Made by a program: the position numbers and the translations under genes. From Hyphomicrobiales bacterium (GTDB taxonomy: Bacteria; Pseudomonadota; Alphaproteobacteria; Rhizobiales; Rhizobiaceae), in NCBI GenBank assembly GCA_900466475.1, contig UBMI01000021.1:482335-546334 (forward strand): 64,000 bases of DNA. The letters are read 5' to 3'. The notes below the pieces were generated by a model. That model was not told the DNA's origin. It was given only the letters and a program-made list of their open reading frames with translations, and did no database searches. Shown here one piece after another: positions 26,700 to 36,468 of this stretch (position 1 is its first letter; every line of letters starts with the position of its first letter).

Positions 26700-29600
26700 T
26701 CACTCGGCGGCGGCGCGTTTCAGCCCCGAAACCTGGGTGATATAGGCGCGCAGTGCCGCAGGGCGCACCGGCTTGTGCTGCACCGCGATGCCGTGTTTTT
26801 CTGCCTCTGCCCGCACTTCCAGCGTCCTGTCGGCTGTGACGAGCAGTGCGGGAATTTCAACGCCGAAATGCTGCCGGAGATACAGGATCGCTTCGACCCC
26901 GGTTCCGTCGGCAAGATGATAATCGGCGATGACAAGGTCCGGCGGCTGACGCATCGAAAGCGTCTGGACAGCCGAAAGTGAATCCGCTGCCTGCGTGTTG
27001 CAGCCCCATCCATCGATCAGCAGCCGCATGCCTTCGAGGATCTTGGTTTCATTGTCGATGCACAGGATGCGCAATCCTTTCAATGGCTCGGCCGTGCGAT
27101 CAACCGGAACCATGGCTGCACTTGTTTCCGCGCTCTTCGAGATGTCGAGCGGCATGAGAACGCGGAATTCCGTACCCTTGCCATGTGTCGACTGAAGTTC
27201 GACCTTGTGGCCAAGCACGCGGGCGATGCGGTCGACGATGGAGAGGCCGAGCCCGAGACCCGATGCGGTCTTGGCGCCTTCGTCCAGCCGCGCGAATTCC
27301 TTGAACACCGTCCGGAATTTCGAAGGCGGAATGCCGATGCCCGAATCCATCACCTGGATCATCACCTGATTGCCGCGTCGCCTGACCCCGATCAGCACCT
27401 TGCCGCTGACCGTATATTTGATGGCGTTGGAAACGAGGTTCTGTACCAGGCGGCGCAACAGGTTCGGATCGGAACGCACCCGCAGCGAGGTCGGCATGAC
27501 CTTGAGCTTCAGCTTCTTCTCACGGGCGATCGGCGCAAAATCGGTCTCGATACGCTCGAGCAGGTCGGAAAGCGGCACGGATGCCAGCCGCGGGCGCATG
27601 GCGCCGGTATCAAGCCTGGAAATATCGAGCACGGCGCCGAGAATGGATTCAACCGATTCCAGCGCGGAATCGATGTTGCGCACGATCGGGCTGTTTTCCG
27701 ATTGCGCCATGCGTTCGACGAGTGCGGAAGAATAGAGCCGGGCCGCATTAAGCGGCTGCAGGATATCGTGGCCGGCGGCGGCAAAGAATCGGGTCTTGCC
27801 GATATTGGCCTCGTCCGCCGCCGCGCGTGCCTCCGCCAGCTCCTTGTTGACGCGCGTCAGCTCCGCGGTGCGCTCCGCGACGCGCTGTTCCAGCGTCTCG
27901 TTTGCCTGTTTCAGTGCCTGGTCGGCGGCCACACGCTGGGTAATGTCGGTGAAGGTCGCGACGATGCCCTTGTCCGGCATGGCATTGGAACGCACTTCGA
28001 TGATGCGCTCACCGCCGCCGAGCACCAGCGGGAAAGGCTTGTCGAGCGTCAGGAAATGCCGCACCGCTTGGCCTTGGTCGCCGGGCGCGATATCACCGCG
28101 ATGGCCGAGAATACTGACGATGTCAGATAGCGGAAAACCGACCTGGCCGGCATTTTCAGGCAGATCCAGCAATTGCCGGAAACGCCGGTTCCAGATCGTC
28201 AGCCGGTTGGAACTGTCGAAGACGGCAATACCCTGATCCATCTGCGACAGCGCGGTCTGCAGCATGTCCTGATTATATTGCAGCGCTTCGCTCGCCTGGT
28301 CGAGCAGCCATGCGGTATCCGAAGAGGCATCCTCGATCTTCTGCAGGATCAACGACAGCACCAGCCGTGCGGACGAAGAACCGATGGCGCTGCCGAGCAA
28401 CTGCTCGGTGAAATGGATGAGCGCCATATCGGCCGGCTGATCGTCCTCCAGTTTGCGCCCCGAGGTCTGCTCATAGGTCGCAAGCGAGCGCTGCATGCGC
28501 TCTTCGCCGAGATAGCGGGCGATGGCCGTTTTGAGATCGCCGACGCTGATACGGGTCTTCCAGCCGCGTGTGGCAAATTGCGAGCGCGAATGCCGTTTGA
28601 CGAAGATGCCGGCCTGGATGCGTTCCAGCGGCTTGGCATTGCGCGTCAGCGAGCCCACGACGAAGGCGGCAGTATTGACTAGCAGGCTCATCGCCGTCGC
28701 GTTGACCAGCGGATCGGCATCCGGACCGGTGAAGAGCGTCGTGCCGGGAAAGATGAAGCCGAGGAAACTGCTTGCCACATAGGAATAATCCGGGCCGCCG
28801 AAGGAGGGCAGGAAAAGCAGGTAGACCCAGATGGTAAAGCCCGAGGTCAGGCCGAGGATGGCGCCGCGCGCATTTGCCCGCCGCCAGATCATGCCGCCGA
28901 AGAGGGCAGGTGCAATCTGCGCGATGGCGGCGAAGGAGAGCAGGCCGATCGAGGCAAGCCCCGCGGTGCTGTCGGTCGAACGATAATAGGCGTAGCCGAG
29001 CAGCAGTACGGCGAAGATGGCGCTGCGGCGGATATTGAGCAGGCTCTTTGCGAAGTCGTCGCGCTGGCTCGCAAGGCCCGCAAGCTTCCGGCGCAGGAAG
29101 AACGGCATGACGATGTCGTTCGACACCATGATGGAAAGCGCCACGGAATCGACGATCACCATGGCGGTCGCCGCCGAGAAGCCGCCGATGAAGGTGATCA
29201 GCGAGACGACAGGCATCTGCCCTGCAAGCGGCAGGGTAAGGACATAGAGATCGGCATTGCCGTTGCCGCCGAAGATGAGCAGCCCGCCGATGGCGACGGG
29301 CAGCACAAAGAGATTGATGGCGATCAGGTAGAGCGGGAAGAGAAAGCCGGCGAGCCGGAGCTGTTTTGCCGTTCGGTTTTCGACCACCGTGACGTGGAAC
29401 TGGCGCGGCAGCATGATAATGGCGAAGGCCGAAAGCAGTGTCAGCGTGATCCATCGGCTGAGCGGCGTCTGATAGTCGAGGGCGGCACTGACGAGGGCAT
29501 TCTCCGATCCTTTCTGCCACAGGTCGCTCGGTCCGTCGAACAGGAACCAGATGACACATATGCCCGCCGTCAGGAAGGCAACGAGCTTCACCATCGATTC

Positions 29601-30200
29601 CATCGATACCGCGAGGATGAGCCCGTCCTGATGCTCGGTCGCATCGGTGTGGCGGGTGCCGAACATGATGGCGAAGCAGGCAAGCACGAGCGTCACGATC
29701 AGCGGCAGGTCGAGGAAATAGAGATTGCCGCTGCCGATACCGTAGTCGGACGGATTGACCATGGCCGTGACAGTCGCGGAGATGGATTTCAACTGCAGCG
29801 CGATGTAGGGAATGGTGCCGATCAGGCAGATGAGCGCCACGATGGTTGCGACAGTGGAATTCTTGCCGTAGCGCGCCGCAATGAAATCGGCCACCGATGT
29901 CAGCTTCTCGGCCTTGGCGAGTTCGATAATGCGCTTCAAGAGCGGCATGCCGAGTGTGAAGACGAGAATCGGCCCGATATAGATGCCGGCAAATTCCAGC
30001 CCGTGATGCGCAGCAAGGCCGACACCGCCGAAATAGGTCCAGGACGTGCAGTAGATCGCAAGGCTGAGCGCATACACAACAGGCCGGCCGCCCTCCGGCA
30101 CGCCGAATTTTCGGCTCCGGCGGTCGCCGTAGCTTGCCACTGCGAAAAGCAGCAGAAGATAGCCCAAGGCAAACGCAAATATGACCCAGCCTGGAAGCAT
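26700..30200 (-). CDS. Sodium:solute symporter-like hybrid sensor histidine kinase / response regulator
   Basis: 1166 residues. About 1-490 form a multi-pass sodium/solute symporter (SSS) module; a PAS segment lies near 660-770; the H-box FFAAAGHDILQPLNAAR has the phospho-acceptor at about H811; HATPase motifs follow (NLVSNAIKYT, DSGIGIPPSKF, GLGLGLSIV); a receiver ends the protein with DLVIADYHLADG (acceptor near D1092). This is the CbrA/NahK-like layout, where the transporter may sense or import a nutrient. No partner response regulator lies beside it, so output is through its receiver or an unlinked partner. Confidence 0.88.
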   Translation of the reverse strand: MLPGWVIFAFALGYLLLLFAVASYGDRRSRKFGVPEGGRPVVYALSLAIYCTSWTYFGGVGLAAHHGLEFAGIYIGPILVFTLGMPLLKRIIELAKAEKLTSVADFIAARYGKNSTVATIVALICLIGTIPYIALQLKSISATVTAMVNPSDYGIGSGNLYFLDLPLIVTLVLACFAIMFGTRHTDATEHQDGLILAVSMESMVKLVAFLTAGICVIWFLFDGPSDLWQKGSENALVSAALDYQTPLSRWITLTLLSAFAIIMLPRQFHVTVVENRTAKQLRLAGFLFPLYLIAINLFVLPVAIGGLLIFGGNGNADLYVLTLPLAGQMPVVSLITFIGGFSAATAMVIVDSVALSIMVSNDIVMPFFLRRKLAGLASQRDDFAKSLLNIRRSAIFAVLLLGYAYYRSTDSTAGLASIGLLSFAAIAQIAPALFGGMIWRRANARGAILGLTSGFTIWVYLLFLPSFGGPDYSYVASSFLGFIFPGTTLFTGPDADPLVNATAMSLLVNTAAFVVGSLTRNAKPLERIQAGIFVKRHSRSQFATRGWKTRISVGDLKTAIARYLGEERMQRSLATYEQTSGRKLEDDQPADMALIHFTEQLLGSAIGSSSARLVLSLILQKIEDASSDTAWLLDQASEALQYNQDMLQTALSQMDQGIAVFDSSNRLTIWNRRFRQLLDLPENAGQVGFPLSDIVSILGHRGDIAPGDQGQAVRHFLTLDKPFPLVLGGGERIIEVRSNAMPDKGIVATFTDITQRVAADQALKQANETLEQRVAERTAELTRVNKELAEARAAADEANIGKTRFFAAAGHDILQPLNAARLYSSALVERMAQSENSPIVRNIDSALESVESILGAVLDISRLDTGAMRPRLASVPLSDLLERIETDFAPIAREKKLKLKVMPTSLRVRSDPNLLRRLVQNLVSNAIKYTVSGKVLIGVRRRGNQVMIQVMDSGIGIPPSKFRTVFKEFARLDEGAKTASGLGLGLSIVDRIARVLGHKVELQSTHGKGTEFRVLMPLDISKSAETSAAMVPVDRTAEPLKGLRILCIDNETKILEGMRLLIDGWGCNTQAADSLSAVQTLSMRQPPDLVIADYHLADGTGVEAILYLRQHFGVEIPALLVTADRTLEVRAEAEKHGIAVQHKPVRPAALRAYITQVSGLKRAAAE

Positions 30201-30421
30201 TGACCCTCCGCCGGCGGACTATCCGCCGTCCTCCCGGAACGGTTTGAAGATTAGGGCAATTCAGCAGGTTTGAAAATTCCCGCGGTCTTGGTCTTAAGTT
30301 CTACGCGGAAGGGGATGATGTCCGAATATTTCCAATTGCCGATTGATTAATTGAGATGAAGGTGTAGCTAATGAAAACAATGGCATGTCTTTGAAAAATG
30401 CATCGAGGGGAGACAGATCTG

Positions 30422-30859
30422 ATGCTCAATGAGTTCAAAGCGTTCATCGCCCGCGGCAATGTCATGGATCTCGCAGTCGGTGTCATCATCGGCGGCGCGT
30501 TCGGCGGGATCGTCAAGTCGCTGGTCGAGGATATCATCATGCCGATCGTCGGCGCGATCTTCGGCGGTTTCGATTTTTCCAACTACTACATTTCGCTGTC
30601 GGACAAAGCCGTTGGGCCAACCCTTGACGAAGCCCGCAAAGGTGGGGCCGTTTTCGCATACGGCAATTTCATCACCGTCCTCATCAATTTCCTGATCCTC
30701 GCCTGGATCATCTTCCTGATGATCAAGGCTGTGAACATCCTGCGCGAGCAGGTCGAGCGCAAGGAAAAGGCCGCACCGGCAGAGGTCCCGCCGCCGCCGG
30801 CGGATGTCGCATTGCTGACCGAAATCCGCGACCTTCTCGCCAAGCGCCCGGCCGTCTGA
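30422..30859 (+). CDS. mscL: Large-conductance mechanosensitive channel MscL
   Basis: 145 residues beginning MLNEFKAFIARGNVMDLAVGVIIGGAFGGIVKSLVEDIIMP, the conserved MscL N-terminus and first membrane helix; the second helix is FITVLINFLILAWIIFLMIKA, followed by a charged C-terminal bundle. It opens under membrane tension to release solutes during osmotic downshock. The start at 30422 follows GAGGGGAGACAG. The gene stands alone. Confidence 0.95.
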   Translation: MLNEFKAFIARGNVMDLAVGVIIGGAFGGIVKSLVEDIIMPIVGAIFGGFDFSNYYISLSDKAVGPTLDEARKGGAVFAYGNFITVLINFLILAWIIFLMIKAVNILREQVERKEKAAPAEVPPPPADVALLTEIRDLLAKRPAV

Positions 30860-30994
30860 TCTGACGGTCTGATCCGGGTGAGGGCCCGCCCATTCCGGCC
30901 GTGCTCATCCATCACGAAAATCGATATGCCATCACGCTTTGTCATGGGATTTGCGCCTGCAAATCCGTTATGAAGGCGTGAACCGGAGATATGC

Positions 30995-32161
30995 ATGTCG
31001 ATTATAAGCAGCCTCAGCCCGCGCGCCGTCGCAGCGCCAGAAAGCGGGATCGTCGAAGTCGTCAATTATGCCCGCGGCCGTGAGGGCCTTTTGCCGCTCT
31101 GGGTCGGTGAAGGCGATCTTCCTACTCCCGATTTCATCAATCAGGCGGCCATGCAGGCGCTCGCCGCCGGCGAGACCTTCTACACCTGGCAGCGCGGCAT
31201 CCCCGAGCTGCGCCAGGCCCTGTCGGATTACTATTTCAGGCATTTCGGTATCCGTCTGGCACCGGAGCATTTCTATGTGACCGGTTCCGGCATGCAGGCG
31301 ATCCAGATCGCCGTCCAGGCGCTGACTGCACCCGGCGATGAGTTCGTCTATCTCACCCCGGCCTGGCCGAATATTGCCGCCGCCCTTGAAATCGCCGGCG
31401 CGCGGTCGGTTGGCGTAGAGCTCCAGTTTGAAGGCGGCACATGGGCGGTCGATCTCAACCGCGTTGAAACAGCCATTACGCCGAAGACGCGCGGCCTATT
31501 CATCAACACGCCGTCGAACCCCACGGGCTGGACCGCGACGAAGAAGGACCTGGCCGATATCCTGGCGCTTGCTCGTAAACATGATCTCTGGATCATGGCA
31601 GATGAGATCTACGCGCGTTATTTCTACGCTGGCGGTCGCGCGCCGTCCTTCCTGGATGTGATGGAGCCGGGCGACAAGGTCATCTTCGTCAACTCCTTCT
31701 CCAAGAACTGGTCGATGACCGGCTGGCGCGTCGGCTGGATCGTCGCCCCGCCGGAAATGGGCCAGGTACTGGAAAACCTCATCCAATATTCCACCTCGGG
31801 CGTCGCGCAGTTTGTGCAGAAAGGCGCGGTCGCGGCTCTTAACGAAGGCGATGCTTTCGTGCAGTCGAATATCGACAAGGCGGCCCGCTCCCGCGACATC
31901 CTCTGCGATGCGCTGATCGCCACAAATCGCGTCGAGACGCTTAAACCCGATGGTGCGCTCTATGCCTTCCTGAAGATCGACGGCATTACCGACAGCCGCA
32001 AGGCCGCAATCGACATCGTCGACAAGACCGGTGTCGGCCTTGCGCCGGGCACGGCCTTCGGAGCCGGCGGCGAGCTTTTCCTGCGCGCCTGCTTCCTGCG
32101 CGATCCGGCCCAGGTGACGGTCGCGACCGAGCGGCTCTGCGACTATATCCTTACGGTTTAG
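30995..32161 (+). CDS. Class I/II pyridoxal-phosphate aminotransferase
   Basis: 388 residues of the fold-type I aminotransferase family: YVTGSGMQAIQIA near 91-103, NTPSNPTGW near 167-175, ADEIYARYFY near 196, and PLP-binding lysine in NSFSKNWSMTGWRVGW near 229. Substrate unknown. Start ATG at 30995 has GGAG upstream; another ATG four bases earlier is in a different frame. Its stop overlaps the stop of the convergent S51 peptidase gene. Confidence 0.88.
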   Translation: MSIISSLSPRAVAAPESGIVEVVNYARGREGLLPLWVGEGDLPTPDFINQAAMQALAAGETFYTWQRGIPELRQALSDYYFRHFGIRLAPEHFYVTGSGMQAIQIAVQALTAPGDEFVYLTPAWPNIAAALEIAGARSVGVELQFEGGTWAVDLNRVETAITPKTRGLFINTPSNPTGWTATKKDLADILALARKHDLWIMADEIYARYFYAGGRAPSFLDVMEPGDKVIFVNSFSKNWSMTGWRVGWIVAPPEMGQVLENLIQYSTSGVAQFVQKGAVAALNEGDAFVQSNIDKAARSRDILCDALIATNRVETLKPDGALYAFLKIDGITDSRKAAIDIVDKTGVGLAPGTAFGAGGELFLRACFLRDPAQVTVATERLCDYILTV

Positions 32162-32841
32162 GCGGAGCGGCGTATCGCTTCCGGCAGCACCGGAAGCAGC
32201 GTCACGTTGCGCCCCTCGACGATGATGACTTCGCCGTCCCTGATCGGCTGAAAGGGCATATCGGCTTTTTCCAGGAAGTCGACGGCCCTCTCGGCTGCTG
32301 CAGCCTCGTCATGCGCTGAGCGATAATGCGGAACGATGGAGAAATCGACGAGACCGAGGCCATCCCAAAGGATATTCTCGTCGTAGCCCGGCGCGAGTTG
32401 CTGCGGGTCGTCCATGATGTCGATGCCTTTGAGCGAGGGCGTCACTACCACCGCCCCGGCGCTGAACCCGCCGTAGACGAGCGCATCGTCGCGCAGCAAT
32501 TCCCCTATAATCTGATCGAAACCGCTCTGCCGCATGGCACGCCGTAGAAGAAAGGCATTGCCGCCGACGGCCCAGGCGAGATCAAAACCGGCGAGCGCTT
32601 TTTCAAGAGCACGCGGCTCCCCGAAATAATCCCTCAGATCCAGTTCTTCCGCCTCGATCCCCCAAGCGGCAAGCTCCTCCTTGGGATCGTAGACATTGGC
32701 CTCATAGGCGCGACGCGCCTCGGCCGGGATGAAGTCCAGCGCATTCTGGATAATGGCGGCGCGCCGCCCGCCATTGAGAAGTTTCCTGAGCCGGAAGGCG
32801 CTCGCTCCGAGCCGATAGGATGACAGGTAGAGTCTCATCAT
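32158..32841 (-). CDS. Peptidase S51 (PepE/cyanophycinase-like) family protein
   Basis: 227 residues of the type-1 glutamine amidotransferase-like fold, with nucleophilic serine in YGGFSAGAVV near 120-129 and earlier AWAVGGNAFLLRRAM. S51 enzymes hydrolyse Asp-X dipeptides or related peptides in the cytoplasm; this one is shortened and diverged from PepE. It has an SD-like GGGAG before two tandem ATGs. A candidate short transcript ends about 100 bases upstream on the same strand. Confidence 0.8.
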   Translation of the reverse strand: MMRLYLSSYRLGASAFRLRKLLNGGRRAAIIQNALDFIPAEARRAYEANVYDPKEELAAWGIEAEELDLRDYFGEPRALEKALAGFDLAWAVGGNAFLLRRAMRQSGFDQIIGELLRDDALVYGGFSAGAVVVTPSLKGIDIMDDPQQLAPGYDENILWDGLGLVDFSIVPHYRSAHDEAAAAERAVDFLEKADMPFQPIRDGEVIIVEGRNVTLLPVLPEAIRRSA

Positions 32842-32942
32842 TGCTGCTCCCTGTTGGAGAGGGGCAGGTCACGAGATATGGAAAGAGGATACTGTGCCAC
32901 GAGAAGTCCTTGCATGGGGCGGACATCGGGGCAGAAACAAAA

Positions 32943-32965
32943 AACCCCGCGCGTCCGGCGGGGTT
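32943..32965 (-). terminator. Intrinsic terminator of a leftward short transcript
   Basis: On the minus strand, AACCCCGC-cggacgc-GCGGGGTT followed by TTTTTG. The T-run is only on that strand, so it ends leftward transcription. No annotated gene lies upstream on that strand before galE, which points to an unannotated RNA. Confidence 0.75.
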
Positions 32966-33067
32966 GGATCGGGTGATGTGAACAGTTTCAGGTCACAAGC
33001 CGACGCCCCCACCGCAAAGGGTGGTCGTCATGCCCATCGTCATAGCCTGAAACGCGAATTTGTTCAT
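32943..33067 (-). ncRNA. Candidate short leaderless transcript (sRNA or leader peptide RNA)
   Basis: A -35 TTGACA (33097-33102) and a weak -10 CAAACT (33074-33079) at 17-base spacing would start transcription near 33067, on the first base of an ATG. The RNA would carry a 24-codon ORF (32993-33067, Met-, Thr- and Gly-rich) and end at the terminator at 32943. GTTTCAGG inside the ORF pairs with CCTGAAAC just after its stop. Promoter strength and product are unproven. Confidence 0.5.
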
Positions 33068-33306
33068 GGCCTCAGTTTGCCCGGCCGCATGGGTGATGTC
33101 AATGAGCGCTGAAAGAGAGGGGCAGGAGGCATTTTCGTTCCGAAATCGGCCGGTCGCTAAAATTGTAGCAAAGCCGGAAATCCGCCTCTAACCACATCTC
33201 AAAACATACCGGCCGCAAAGGCTTTCCGAGGCTGCTTGATAACAAAATCGGAAAGGAAAAACCCGTTCTGATGCTCCCGAAAAAACATAAAACAGGGAAT
33301 GCAGAC

Positions 33307-34341
33307 ATGGCGGTTCTGGTGACAGGTGGGGCTGGATATATCGGCAGCCACATGGTTTGGACGCTGTTGGATGCCGGTGAAGACGTCGTCGTGCTCGACA
33401 ACCTCTCTACCGGCTTTCGCTGGGCCGTGGCGCCGGCGGCGCGCTTCTATCTTGGCGATGTCTCCGATCCGGATGTGCTGAAGAAGGTCTTCATCGAGAA
33501 CGATATCGAGGCAATCATCCATTTCGCCGGCTCTGCCGTCGTCCCTGTTTCGGTTGCCGATCCACTCTCCTACTACGATAACAATTCAGGCAAAACGCGC
33601 GCGCTGCTGAGCGCTTCGATCAAGGCCGGTATCCGCAACTTCGTCTTCTCCTCGACGGCCGCTGTCTACGGCCAGCAGAAGAGCTCCGCTCCCGTGAAGG
33701 AAACGGCACCCCTCAATCCGGAAAATCCATACGGCCAGTCGAAGCTGATGACCGAAATGATGCTTCGTGACGCCGCAGCCGCCTATGACTTCGGCTATGT
33801 GGCGCTCCGCTATTTCAACGTCGCGGGCGCCGACCCGCAGCTGCGCGCTGGCCAGTCTACCTCGGGTGCGACCCATCTCATCAAGGTCGCCTGTGAGGCT
33901 GCGCTCGGGAAGCGTGGCAGCATTACCGTCTACGGTTTCGATTACCCGACCCATGATGGCACCGGTGTGCGCGACTACATCCATGTCAGTGATTTGACGG
34001 CGGCGCATTTGAAGGCACTCGAGCATCTGCGCCAGGGTAGGGGGCCACTTGTCGCCAACTGCGGCTATGGCAACGGCTATTCCGTACTCGATGTATTGAA
34101 CATGGTCACCCGCTTGAACGGTCATGCGTTCAAAATCAACATGGCGGCACGTCGCCCGGGTGACGCCGCAAGCGTCGTCGCCGATGCGACGCTTGCCCGC
34201 CGCGTGCTGGATTGGGCGCCGAGATATGACTCACTGGAAACCATCGTCCGCAGCTCGCTCGACTGGGAGCTCTTCCTGATGAACAAGAGCGTCGACGATC
34301 TGCACAGCATTCATCGCGCACTGGCTGCAGCTTCTTTCTGA
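33307..34341 (+). CDS. galE: UDP-glucose 4-epimerase
   Basis: 344 residues with the NAD motif TGGAGYIGSH (6-15), STAAVYGQ, and the catalytic NPYGQSKLMTE (Tyr-x-x-x-Lys) near 140. It interconverts UDP-glucose and UDP-galactose, supplying exopolysaccharide and LPS sugars; rhizobial copies are also called exoB, and I cannot tell which paralogue this is. The start at 33307 follows AGGGAATGCAGAC. Confidence 0.9.
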   Translation: MAVLVTGGAGYIGSHMVWTLLDAGEDVVVLDNLSTGFRWAVAPAARFYLGDVSDPDVLKKVFIENDIEAIIHFAGSAVVPVSVADPLSYYDNNSGKTRALLSASIKAGIRNFVFSSTAAVYGQQKSSAPVKETAPLNPENPYGQSKLMTEMMLRDAAAAYDFGYVALRYFNVAGADPQLRAGQSTSGATHLIKVACEAALGKRGSITVYGFDYPTHDGTGVRDYIHVSDLTAAHLKALEHLRQGRGPLVANCGYGNGYSVLDVLNMVTRLNGHAFKINMAARRPGDAASVVADATLARRVLDWAPRYDSLETIVRSSLDWELFLMNKSVDDLHSIHRALAAASF

Positions 34342-34445
34342 GATGCAGCCGAACAACTTGCCATTCCGGCGTAGATACGGGTGGCCCCGTGAATAAGGAA
34401 TAATCAAGCTTTCTCTGGCCAACTTCAGCCAAGGGAATAGGGATC

Positions 34446-36401
34446 ATGAAGAACTTCATAGCCTCGTTGCGGCTGCAAAAAGATAATCCGAAGTTTCTGG
34501 TGGCACAGTTCAAGGCTTTGTCGTCACAGATTCCGATTCTCTACGTTCTTCTTGTCATCAATGCGCTGGCTGTGGCCATCACTCACATCAGGTCGGCGCC
34601 TCTCTGGCTTTCGCTCTACATTCCCGTCGGGCTCAGCATTGTCTGCGTCTTTCGCCTCTGCTGGTGGGAAATATCAGGCAAGGAAAATGTCACTCCGGAG
34701 CGCGCGCTGCGGCTCATGAAGGTAACGCTAGCAGGCGCGGTCATCCTCACCATCGGCTTTGGCGGTTGGGCTATCGCGCTCTATCGATATGGCGATGCCT
34801 CGCAGCAGGGGCAGATCGCCTATTTTCTGGTCGTAACCGGCATTTCCTGCGTTTTCTGCCTGATGCACCTGCCGCTCGCCGCAGCAATCACCACGGTCAT
34901 CACCTTTACGGCCATGATCGTGACCTTTCTCTTTTCCGGCAACCCGGTTTTCGTCGCAACGGCCGTCAGCGGCCTATTCCTGGTGCTGCCTTTCCTGCGC
35001 GTCATCAACAGCTACTTCCAGAATTTCGCGCACCTCGTGCGGCTTGCAGAAGAGCTCAAGCAGAAGCAGGCGGAAGCCGAGGAGCTGAATCGCGTCAACA
35101 GCCGCAATGCCCTGCAGGATCAACTGACTGGCCTTGCCAATCGTCGCAGTTTCTTCCTGTCGCTGGAACAGATGCTGCTGAAGGATCCCGCCGCGCCACC
35201 GGTCATCGGCATCGTCGATCTCGATGGCTTCAAACCGGTCAATGACGTCTTCGGCCACGCGGCCGGCGACGTCGTATTGAAGGAGACGGCGCGCCGCTTC
35301 GTCTCGTTGTTGGGCGATCAGGGCATCGTCTCGCGTCTTGGTGGCGATGAGTTCGGCATCATCTTCCCCGCTGACATGACGCTCAGGGCAATTTCCGATC
35401 TCGGCCTGGCGCTATGCGCGGCCGTGCGCGAACCCTATGACATCCCGGACGGTTCGGTCCGTGTTTCCGGCTCCTGCGGCATCGTCTATCCTGAGGCGGG
35501 CGAGTACACGGCCGAAGACCTCTACGAGAAAGCGGACTTCGCGCTCTATCAGGTCAAGAGCAAGCGCATCGGCGGTGTGGAATTCTTCTCGCCGGAGCAC
35601 GAAAAGATCCTGACACAACGCTACCTGATCGAGCTCGAACTGCAGACCGAGAATTTCGCCAGCGAACTGAAGCTCGAATATCAGCCGATCGTCGAACTGC
35701 GCAGCGGCCGTGTCGTCGGTTTTGAGGCGCTTGCGCGTTGGGACAGCGCGCGCTTCGGCCGTATCAGCCCGGATGCCTTCATCCCGGCTGCCGAACGCAC
35801 CGCCGTGATCGGCCGGGTGACGCGCATTCTCTTCGGCCAGGCGCTCGACGCCCTGAAGATCATGCCGGCGCATCTGCGCGTCTCCTTCAACCTGTCGGCC
35901 CGCGACATCTGCGATCACGAAACCTCGATGGCCCTGCTCGCCATGATCAACCGGTCGGGCGTCGACCCAAAACGCATCGAATTCGAGATCACCGAGACGG
36001 CGCTGCTGTCTGACTTCGATACTGCCGATCAGGTGATCGGCATGCTGCGCGCCGCCGGCATCTCGATTGCGCTTGATGATTTCGGCACGGGCTATTCAAG
36101 CTTGAGCCATATCCATCGCCTGGCCTTCGACAAGCTGAAGATCGATAAGGCCTTCGTGATGAATTTCGACCGCGATGCGCGCTGCATGAACATCACCCGT
36201 TCCGTCGCCAATCTCTGCCAGAACCTCGGCATCGCCTCCGTAGCCGAGGGTGTCGAAAGCGAGGACGTGGCCGAGTCGCTGAAAGGCATCGGCGTAAGAT
36301 TGGCGCAGGGCTATTATTTCTCCCGGCCGCTGCCGCTGGAACTGGCGATCGACTACGCGGTCAGGCGCGATGTCACTGTTTCTCAGCCCCTTTCGGCCTG
36401 A
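34446..36401 (+). CDS. Membrane GGDEF-EAL protein (c-di-GMP synthesis/hydrolysis)
   Basis: 651 residues. Five or six hydrophobic segments occupy about 25-195; a short coiled coil leads to a GGDEF domain with an intact RLGGDEFGIIF (near 298-308); the EAL domain has GFEALARW (near 426) and DDFGTGYSSL with intact catalytic residues. Both activities could therefore be present, so the protein may be a bifunctional or switchable c-di-GMP enzyme. It follows galE by 104 bases, consistent with a polysaccharide context, though it has its own start signals. Confidence 0.9.
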   Translation: MKNFIASLRLQKDNPKFLVAQFKALSSQIPILYVLLVINALAVAITHIRSAPLWLSLYIPVGLSIVCVFRLCWWEISGKENVTPERALRLMKVTLAGAVILTIGFGGWAIALYRYGDASQQGQIAYFLVVTGISCVFCLMHLPLAAAITTVITFTAMIVTFLFSGNPVFVATAVSGLFLVLPFLRVINSYFQNFAHLVRLAEELKQKQAEAEELNRVNSRNALQDQLTGLANRRSFFLSLEQMLLKDPAAPPVIGIVDLDGFKPVNDVFGHAAGDVVLKETARRFVSLLGDQGIVSRLGGDEFGIIFPADMTLRAISDLGLALCAAVREPYDIPDGSVRVSGSCGIVYPEAGEYTAEDLYEKADFALYQVKSKRIGGVEFFSPEHEKILTQRYLIELELQTENFASELKLEYQPIVELRSGRVVGFEALARWDSARFGRISPDAFIPAAERTAVIGRVTRILFGQALDALKIMPAHLRVSFNLSARDICDHETSMALLAMINRSGVDPKRIEFEITETALLSDFDTADQVIGMLRAAGISIALDDFGTGYSSLSHIHRLAFDKLKIDKAFVMNFDRDARCMNITRSVANLCQNLGIASVAEGVESEDVAESLKGIGVRLAQGYYFSRPLPLELAIDYAVRRDVTVSQPLSA

Positions 36402-36468
36402 TTGATCAGCCAGCCACTGGAACCTCGGCCCGACCCCGTTTATTCCTAGGGAAGGAGCGAGGTGGACC

